Of a DNA stretch of 64,000 nucleotides, positions 58,144-64,000 are shown one piece after another. The position numbers and the translations under genes are program-made. The notes below the pieces were generated by a model. It was not told the origin of the DNA. It saw nothing but the letters and a program-made list of their open reading frames with translations, and did not search any database. The DNA lies in contig NZ_CP121354.1 of NCBI RefSeq assembly GCF_029674545.1, forward strand, positions 2,427,001 to 2,491,000. Direction: 5' to 3'. The stretch's first letter is position 1, and every line of letters starts with the position of its first letter. Origin of the DNA: Mesorhizobium sp. WSM4904. GTDB lineage: Bacteria > Pseudomonadota > Alphaproteobacteria > Rhizobiales > Rhizobiaceae.

Positions 58144-58896
58144 CTACCTCGCCAGCGTCAGGTCGACAAAGCCGTCGACGAACAGCGACAGCAAGGTGCC
58201 GACGGCGAAATAGAAGATGATCATCCCGCCGGCGATGACGAAGGGCAGCGAGATGAAATAGACCGGGATCTGCGGCGTCAGCTTGTTGACGAAGCCGATC
58301 GTCAGATTGACCAGGATGGCATAGGCGACGAAGGGGCTGCCGAGCCGGATCACCAGGAAGAAGGCATCCGACACCGTGTCGGTGACGTCGACGAGCGCCG
58401 CCTGCGGATTGAAGAAGACGTTGACCGGGGCGACCGTGTAGGAGGCGACGAGCGCACGCACGATCTCGTGGTCGAAGTCGAAGACGAAGAGCAGCAGCAG
58501 CGCCGAGAACGAGATGATGGCTGCAAGTGCCGCCTGGGGCTCTGGCTCCTCGATCGCCGGCCCGCCCGAGCCGCCATAGCCGATCAGCATGGCAATGGCC
58601 GAGCCCATGAAGCGCAGCGCTTCCATGTAGAGCCTGGTCATGGCGCCGATCAGCCCGCCGACCAGAAGCTCGGAGACGATCATCGGTGCCAGGACCTCAG
58701 GGCGCGGGTCGACGTGAGGGTAGATGCGGTCCCACAGGAAGGCGAGCAGGCCTCCGGTGGCGGCGACCGACACGAACAGCCGGACCTGGAGCGGCACGCG
58801 GGCGCTGGAAATGCCGGGCATCAGCATGAAGCAGGCGCCGATGCGGCAGAAGGCGAGGAAGGCGGCGATGACGACGCCTTGCGAGAGCGCGTTCAC
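58144..58896 (-). CDS. fliR: Flagellar export gate protein FliR
   Basis: A 250-residue membrane protein with about six helices, part of the FliPQR gate of the type III flagellar export system. Characteristic text: [24 protein letters not shown] near the N terminus and [25 protein letters not shown] near the C terminus. The GTG start overlaps the flhA stop by four bases (GTGA), a sign of coupled translation. Confidence 0.93.
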   Translation of the reverse strand: MNALSQGVVIAAFLAFCRIGACFMLMPGISSARVPLQVRLFVSVAATGGLLAFLWDRIYPHVDPRPEVLAPMIVSELLVGGLIGAMTRLYMEALRFMGSAIAMLIGYGGSGGPAIEEPEPQAALAAIISFSALLLLFVFDFDHEIVRALVASYTVAPVNVFFNPQAALVDVTDTVSDAFFLVIRLGSPFVAYAILVNLTIGFVNKLTPQIPVYFISLPFVIAGGMIIFYFAVGTLLSLFVDGFVDLTLAR

Positions 58897-60980
58897 GAGA
58901 TGGTTCCAAGCACCTTGATCTCGACGCCCTTGGCGATCTCGACATGGGAGAGCACGGGAAGCGTCGTGAAGAGCCGCTCGATGATCATGCGCACATAGGG
59001 GCGCGCGTCGGGCGCAGTGACGAGCACGAAGCGCTCGCCGGCCTCGAGATGCTTGCGGATCGCCTTGGTGGCGTCCTGGCCGAACTCCTCGAGCTGGCGC
59101 GGATCGATGTCGAACTCGCGCACCTCGCCCTTGGCATCGCGCTTGAGGCTCTGGTGGAAGGCGAGGTCCCAGCGGTTGCCGAGGCGCAGCACCTTGAGCA
59201 TGCCGCCCTCGGAAAGATCGCCGCAGATCTGCTGCGCCATGCGGATGCGGACATGCTCGACGATCTGCTCGGTGCGGCGCACATGCGGCGCGATCTCGGC
59301 GATCGCCTCGATGATCAGATGCAGGTTGCGGATCGAGACGCGCTCGGCAAGCAGAAGCTTCAGCACTGCCTGCAGGCCGGGATAGGAGATGTGCGAGGTG
59401 CAGATCTCGTCGGCGAGCTTGCGGTATTCGGGGTCCAGCCGCTCGAGCAGCGCCTTCATGTCCTTGTAGGACAGGAGCTGCGGCAGGTTGTTGCGGATGA
59501 CCTCCGAGAGGTGGGTGAGCAGCACCGACATGTTGTCGGCGAAGGTGAAATTCTCGCGCTTCAAATCCTCGGCGAAGGTTTCCAGCACCGAATAGGCGCG
59601 CATGCCGAAGGCCGGCTCGCGGATCTCCTCGCCGGGAATGTCGGGCACGCCGCGCGTGCCGAGCAGCACCATGACCTCGCCGACCCGCATCTGGTACTCG
59701 GCAACGACAGTGCCGTGGACCTTGATCTGATAGCTCTTCGGCGGGATGGCGAAGTCGTCGGCGACGCGCACCTCCGGCACCACGAAGCCGTATTGCTGGG
59801 CGAACTTCTTGCGCATCTTCGACATGCGGAACACCAGCTCCTGATGCGCGACCAGCAGCCTGGTCGAGAGCTGCTTGCCGATCAAAAGCTCGATCTCGGC
59901 GGTGGCGAGCGATGCCTTGACCGAATTCTTCTCCTCCTCGACCTTGTCGGCCTTTTCCTTGGTCTTCTGCGCTTCGGCGGCGGCCAGTGCCCGGTTGTGG
60001 CGCAGCGGGATGACATAGCCGAGGCCGGCCATGGCGCCGGCTAGCGCGAAGAACGGGAACAGCGGCAGGCCGGGCATCAGGCCCAGGATCACCAGCAGCG
60101 AGGCGGCGACATAGAGCGCGCGCGGATGCGCGCCGAGCTGGCCGAACACCGCCTGGTTGGCGGAGCCGCGCGTGCCGCCCTTGGAGACGAGCATGCCGGC
60201 GGCGAGCGAGACGATGAGGGCCGGGATCTGGGTGACGAGGCCGTCGCCGACGGAGAGCTTGATGAAAACGTCCGCCGCCTGGCCGAGGCCCATGCCGTGG
60301 CGCAGGTATCCGATGGCGATGCCGCCGACGATGTTGATGGCGGTGATGATCAGGCCGGCGATCGCGTCGCCGCGCACGAATTTCGAGGCGCCGTCCATGG
60401 AGCCGAAGAAGGAGGATTCTTCCTCCAGCTCGCGGCGGCGCAACTGCGCCGTCTTCTCGTCGATCATGCCGGCGGACAAGTCGGCGTCGATCGACATCTG
60501 CTTGCCTGGGATGGCGTCGAGGGTAAAGCGCGCGCCGACCTCGGCGATGCGGGTGGCGCCCTTGGTGATGACGATGAAGTTCACCACGATCAGGATCATG
60601 AAGACGATGAGGCCGATGACGAAGTCGCTCGACATCACCAGCTTCGAGAAGCCCGAGATGACATAGCCGGCCGCATGCGTGCCCTCATTGCCGTGCGACA
60701 GGATCATGCGCGTCGTGGCGATGTTGAGCGAGAGCCGCAGCATCGTGGCGATCAGCAGCACGGTCGGGAAGGACGAGAAATCCAGCGGCCGCTGGATCCA
60801 GAGCGCCACCATCAGGATCAGCACCGAGAGAGCGATCGAAAAGGCAAGGCCGATGTCGATGAGGAAGGCCGGGATCGGCAGGAACAGCACCGCCAGGATG
60901 ACGACGATGCCGAGCGCGAAGAAGACGTCGCGGCCGTTCTTGGCCGCCAGGCCGGACGGAATTGTTTCGCTGATCGCCAT
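58893..60980 (-). CDS. flhA: Flagellar biosynthesis protein FlhA
   Basis: A 695-residue export-gate component. Eight N-terminal membrane helices include the FHIPEP signature region [22 protein letters not shown] and the acidic FLHAP loop; the cytoplasmic domain (about 345-695) binds substrates and chaperones. The start at 60980 has GAGGACG upstream. fliQ, often next to flhA in rhizobia, is not present here; the gene before it is a marR. Confidence 0.96.
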   Translation of the reverse strand: MAISETIPSGLAAKNGRDVFFALGIVVILAVLFLPIPAFLIDIGLAFSIALSVLILMVALWIQRPLDFSSFPTVLLIATMLRLSLNIATTRMILSHGNEGTHAAGYVISGFSKLVMSSDFVIGLIVFMILIVVNFIVITKGATRIAEVGARFTLDAIPGKQMSIDADLSAGMIDEKTAQLRRRELEEESSFFGSMDGASKFVRGDAIAGLIITAINIVGGIAIGYLRHGMGLGQAADVFIKLSVGDGLVTQIPALIVSLAAGMLVSKGGTRGSANQAVFGQLGAHPRALYVAASLLVILGLMPGLPLFPFFALAGAMAGLGYVIPLRHNRALAAAEAQKTKEKADKVEEEKNSVKASLATAEIELLIGKQLSTRLLVAHQELVFRMSKMRKKFAQQYGFVVPEVRVADDFAIPPKSYQIKVHGTVVAEYQMRVGEVMVLLGTRGVPDIPGEEIREPAFGMRAYSVLETFAEDLKRENFTFADNMSVLLTHLSEVIRNNLPQLLSYKDMKALLERLDPEYRKLADEICTSHISYPGLQAVLKLLLAERVSIRNLHLIIEAIAEIAPHVRRTEQIVEHVRIRMAQQICGDLSEGGMLKVLRLGNRWDLAFHQSLKRDAKGEVREFDIDPRQLEEFGQDATKAIRKHLEAGERFVLVTAPDARPYVRMIIERLFTTLPVLSHVEIAKGVEIKVLGTIS

Positions 60981-61071
60981 GTCGTCCTCAATTCCAGACT
61001 TGCCCAGCGCAAAGGCAGGCCCCCAACCGTAACCGGCCAAGCTTGCGCGAAGGTGGGAGAGAGGCGTTAGG

Positions 61072-61551
61072 CTACAGCTGAGCCGCGTCCGCCGTGGCGA
61101 CGCCGACCAGCCAGCTGCGGACGGCGCGTTCCTCGGCCGCGGACAGTCCGACCGTCAGCTCGCGTTCAAGCCTCTGCACGCGCTCGCGGCATTTCTTCAG
61201 CAATGCACGCCCCTTGTCGCTGAGGTCGAGATGCTGGATGCGGCCGTGCACCGCGTGGGGCTTGCGCACGAGCGAGCCTGCCTTTTCCAGATTGCCGACG
61301 ATCACACTCACCGTCTGCGGGGTGAGCACCGCAAGCCGGGCGAGGTCGGCGTTGGATATGCCAGGATAGGCCGACAGCATGGTCAGGGTCGCGAATTGCG
61401 CCTGCGTCACGCCGAATTCGTCAAGCGCGCGCTCGACCCTGAGCCTGTAGGCGCCGGCCGCCTGGCGCAGCAAATAGCCGATATAGCCTTGCTCGCCGCG
61501 CTTGCCTTCACCGGGTGCGGGAATTGCAGGGGAGGTTTTCTGCTTGCGCAT
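61072..61551 (-). CDS. MarR family transcriptional regulator
   Basis: A 159-residue winged-helix regulator. The HTH and wing are seen in [56 protein letters not shown]. Start at ATG 61551, divergent from an epimerase-like gene 62 bases away. The 18-bp palindrome overlapping its own start region is the probable binding site. Confidence 0.9.
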   Translation of the reverse strand: MRKQKTSPAIPAPGEGKRGEQGYIGYLLRQAAGAYRLRVERALDEFGVTQAQFATLTMLSAYPGISNADLARLAVLTPQTVSVIVGNLEKAGSLVRKPHAVHGRIQHLDLSDKGRALLKKCRERVQRLERELTVGLSAAEERAVRSWLVGVATADAAQL

Positions 61552-61552
61552 G

Positions 61553-61570
61553 ATATCAGAGCTCTTATAT
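61553..61570. promoter_or_regulatory. MarR-type operator
   Basis: ATATCAGAGCTCTTATAT is palindromic over 18 bases with a single mismatched pair. It begins one base from the MarR start codon and lies 43 bases upstream of the epimerase start. Confidence 0.65.
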
Positions 61571-61613
61571 GTTGTTCGCACACTGATATTATCGCAAAGT
61601 GGAGCAGGAGACG

Positions 61614-62342
61614 ATGGGCTATCGAATCTTTCTCGCCGGCGGTTCCGGCGCGATCGGCCGGCGCCTGATCCCGCAACTGGTCGATACCGGCCACCAGGTG
61701 ACGGCGACGACGCGCCGAGCCGCGAAGACCGAGGAGCTGAGCGCACTCGGTGCCGATCCGGTGGTTGTCGATGTGTTCGATGCCGGTGGATTGCGCACAG
61801 CGGTCGCGGCGGCGAAACCCGAGATCGTCATCCATCAGCTCACCGACCTGCCGCCCGGGCTCGACCCCGCCAAAATGGGTGAGGCGGCTCCCAGGAACGC
61901 ACGCATTCGCGATGAGGGTACCCGCAATCTCGTCCAGGCCGCGAAGTCGGCCGGCACCCGCCGCCTGATCGCGCAAAGCATCGCCTGGGTCTATGCGGCG
62001 GGGCCGGAGCCGCATGCCGAGACCGATCCGCTGGATAGCGGCGCCGAAGGCGGCCGCGGCATCAGCGTCGGCGGCGTGGTCGCGCTGGAACGGCACGTTC
62101 TCGAGGCCTCGCCCATGACAGGCATCGTGCTGCGCTATGGCCATCTCTATGGGCCAGGCACCGGAGCGGAGACCGCCGCCGATCCGGCCGTGCATGCCGA
62201 TGCCGCGGCGTACGCGGCGCTGCTTGCCGTCGAGCGAGGTTCGCAGGGCGCTTACAACGTCGCGGAGCCGAACAGCCATGTCACGACCGGGAGGGCCGTC
62301 AGCGAGTTCGGCTGGCGTCCTGACTTTCGCCTGGCTATGTGA
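61614..62342 (+). CDS. NAD-dependent epimerase/dehydratase family protein
   Basis: A 242-residue extended SDR-like protein. Cofactor motif IFLAGGSGAIGRRLIPQL; VIHQLTDLPP; a YGHLYGPGTG block that normally precedes the substrate site; end motif VSEFGWRPDFRL. It is shorter than the usual 280-310 residues, with a reduced region after YGPGTG, but the frame is intact. Likely controlled by the divergent MarR. Substrate unknown. Confidence 0.8.
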   Translation: MGYRIFLAGGSGAIGRRLIPQLVDTGHQVTATTRRAAKTEELSALGADPVVVDVFDAGGLRTAVAAAKPEIVIHQLTDLPPGLDPAKMGEAAPRNARIRDEGTRNLVQAAKSAGTRRLIAQSIAWVYAAGPEPHAETDPLDSGAEGGRGISVGGVVALERHVLEASPMTGIVLRYGHLYGPGTGAETAADPAVHADAAAYAALLAVERGSQGAYNVAEPNSHVTTGRAVSEFGWRPDFRLAM

Positions 62343-62481
62343 AACATGCGAAGAACTTGCCACCATGATTGAAGTCGCGTCGGCGCGAAATCTCGCCTTG
62401 CTCGGCGTCGCTGCGATGGAGCCACAGGCCCTCGCGCCGATAAGCAGCCGCTGAAGCTTCACCAATCGGCGCAGCGCCAAA

Positions 62482-64000
62482 ATGGCGCCACAAGCTGTCG
62501 GCATTGCGGTTGTCACGCATTGCCGCCGGGCGTATCAGGCACGGCAGCTTCCATCCCGCGCATACCGGCGAGCCGCTCCGTTGCCTGCCAGAAACGAACC
62601 GCAAGTCTACGCCCGCCGGCTTCGGGCGGTGCTGATCAATTCGATCCCCGTGCTCGAGGCGCGCGGCATCGTCATCGTGCTTATGGGCGGTGCCGTCGGT
62701 GTGATCGCGGGCGCGCTGGTCACCGGCATGAGCGCGCTGGTGCAAGGCATGCACTTCCTGCTCTTCGACGTGCAGCCGGGGGGCCGGCTTTCGGCGATGT
62801 TTTCGCTGGCCAATCCGGTGCAGGCGATGTTTCCGGCGATCGGCGGCCTGCTGCTCGGCCTTTCGGTGATCTGGCTGAGAAGGCGAAAGTTCCGAACGCC
62901 AGTCGACCCGATCGAGGCCAATGCGCTCTATGGCGGGCGCATGTCGCTCACCGACACTTTCATCATCGTCGCCCAGACCATGATCTCAAGCGGCTTCGGC
63001 GCCTCGGTCGGGCTCGAAGCCGGCTACACGCAGATCGGTTCGGGGATAGCGTCTCGACTTGCCCGCGCGTTCCGCCTGCGCCGCAACGACGTTCGCATCC
63101 TGGTCGGCTGCGGCGCCGCCGGCGCCATCGCGGCCGCCTTCGACGCACCGCTGACCGGCGCGTTCTACGGCTTCGAACTGGTCATCGGCATCTACTCCGT
63201 CGCCAATGTCGCGCCGGTCATGACGGCGGCGATCGCCGCCTCGCTGACGGCGGAGGTGTTCGGCGGCGTGCCGTTTCCGCTGGAACTTTCCGGCCTGCCG
63301 ACACTGACCGCCAGCCAGTATGTGCCGTTCCTGCTGCTCGGCCTGCTCGGCGGGGCAGCCTCGATCGCCATCATGCATCTGGTGAGCATCGTCGAACGCC
63401 TCTTCGCGCGGCTGGCGATCGATGCCTCGGTCCGGCCTTTCATCGGCGGCGTGATTGTGGGGCTGCTGGGGCTGGTCACGCCGCAGGTTCTGTCCAGCGG
63501 GCATGGCGCGCTGCATCGCGAGTTCGCGATGAACTACGCGCTTCCCGTGGTGGCGAGCGTCTTCGTGATGAAACTTGCTGCCTCCGCCATCTCGCTCGGC
63601 TCCGGTTTCCGCGGCGGCCTGTTCTTCGCTTCGCTGTTCCTGGGCGCGCTGCTCGGCAAGGTCTTTGCCGGGGTCATGGCGCTCGCCACGCCGTCAACGG
63701 GCCTCGATCCGGCGGTCGCCGCCGTCGTCGGCATGACCTCGCTCGCCGTCGGTGTCGTCGGCGGTCCGCTGACCATGACCTTCCTGGCGCTGGAATCCAC
63801 CGGCGATCTCACCCTGACAGGGGTAGTCCTGGCGGCTTCGATCATGTCGGCGATCCTGGTGCGCGAAACCTTCGGCTACTCCTTCTCGACCTGGCGCTTC
63901 CATCTGCGCGGCGAGACGATCCGCAGCGCCCATGACGTCGGCTGGATGCGCAGCCTCACCGTCGGCTCGATGATGCGCAAGGACGTCCGCACCATCGATG
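62482..64000 (+). CDS. CLC-type ion channel/transporter with C-terminal CBS part (3' end outside window)
   Basis: The frame runs open from ATG 62482 past the window end (about 506 residues visible). From about residue 46 the protein matches the CLC chloride channel/antiporter fold, with GCGAAGAIAAAFDAPLTGAFYGFE and GVVGGPLTMTFLALESTGD; near the end WMRSLTVGSMMRKDVRTID starts a CBS domain. The three anion-selectivity motifs are altered: GSGIP is absent, GREGP reads GLEAG (E179 keeps the gating glutamate), and GxFxP reads GLFFA. The start is uncertain; TTG at 62581 is possible. The opposing frames here are arginine-rich and not protein. Confidence 0.85.
   Translation, partial: MAPQAVGIAVVTHCRRAYQARQLPSRAYRRAAPLPARNEPQVYARRLRAVLINSIPVLEARGIVIVLMGGAVGVIAGALVTGMSALVQGMHFLLFDVQPGGRLSAMFSLANPVQAMFPAIGGLLLGLSVIWLRRRKFRTPVDPIEANALYGGRMSLTDTFIIVAQTMISSGFGASVGLEAGYTQIGSGIASRLARAFRLRRNDVRILVGCGAAGAIAAAFDAPLTGAFYGFELVIGIYSVANVAPVMTAAIAASLTAEVFGGVPFPLELSGLPTLTASQYVPFLLLGLLGGAASIAIMHLVSIVERLFARLAIDASVRPFIGGVIVGLLGLVTPQVLSSGHGALHREFAMNYALPVVASVFVMKLAASAISLGSGFRGGLFFASLFLGALLGKVFAGVMALATPSTGLDPAVAAVVGMTSLAVGVVGGPLTMTFLALESTGDLTLTGVVLAASIMSAILVRETFGYSFSTWRFHLRGETIRSAHDVGWMRSLTVGSMMRKDVRTID

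Noticed and set aside
62520..63935. A 471-codon frame over the CLC gene
   Set aside because: Its translation is an arginine-rich run typical of a shifted frame; the correct frame starts at about 62482 and leaves the window without a stop.

Overview
The window looks like an ordinary chromosomal segment of a GC-rich alphaproteobacterium, most likely Mesorhizobium or a close relative in the Hyphomicrobiales. I base this on protein and RNA features I recognise: an Omp10-type lipoprotein, a sym-homospermidine synthase, a ROSE-type RNA thermometer in front of hsp20, a long structured leader in front of an ornithine decarboxylase (the alphaproteobacterial speF arrangement), a rhizobial-style flagellar export block, and several families of short palindromic intergenic repeats. 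I could not run any search, so the genus is an inference. I found no tRNA, rRNA, CRISPR array, transposase, integrase or phage gene.

Layout. 1-5 kb: the end of hisN, a small membrane protein, an alpha/beta hydrolase, a thermosensor-controlled hsp20 and a threonine aldolase. 5-11.3 kb: gltB-gltD, the NADPH glutamate synthase. 11.3-19.6 kb: envelope genes, namely a DUF459 SGNH-like protein lacking two catalytic residues, a lytic transglycosylase, galU, an outer-membrane beta-barrel protein, kdsD (Kdo pathway), and an SPFH/NfeD pair. 19.6-31.7 kb: hemH, a secreted 5'-nucleotidase with a LysM-like tail, omp10, homospermidine synthase, a DUF3445 protein, pabC and pabB, a membrane-anchored helix-hairpin-helix protein and an M3 peptidase. 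31.7-45.3 kb: a sigma-54 response regulator, a DUF882 peptidase-like protein, AraC/SDR, eda, trhO, a DUF533 protein, an SDR, an aminotransferase, a GNAT, a CDF metal exporter and denD. 45.5-51.3 kb: an SDR/TetR divergent pair with a clean operator, DUF1007 plus a NicO nickel/cobalt transporter, and an amidase with a LysR regulator. 51.3-54.1 kb: leader RNA, ornithine decarboxylase, a GNAT and an SCP2 protein. 54.3-61 kb: a leftward flagellar block (flhA, fliR, fliJ-like, flgJ-like, flgN-like, fliL-like) interrupted by a Rieske/FAD reductase gene. 61-64 kb: a MarR/epimerase divergent pair and the start of a divergent CLC-type channel.

How genes connect. Ornithine decarboxylase makes putrescine, which homospermidine synthase (26 kb away) can convert to sym-homospermidine. 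GltBD supplies glutamate. KdsD, GalU, the beta-barrel protein and the transglycosylase all serve the envelope. FlhA and FliR form the core of the flagellar export gate. Regulation that can be read directly includes the RNA thermometer, the odc leader and its promoter, the TetR, MarR and MerR-type palindromes, and several intrinsic terminators.

I did not find a convincing undescribed multi-gene system. The most interesting leads are the odc leader RNA, the MerR-type operator in front of the SCP2 gene, the catalytically depleted SGNH protein, the divergent CLC channel, the oxidoreductase lodged in the flagellar block, the 29% GC island at about 29.7 kb, and the palindromic repeat families.
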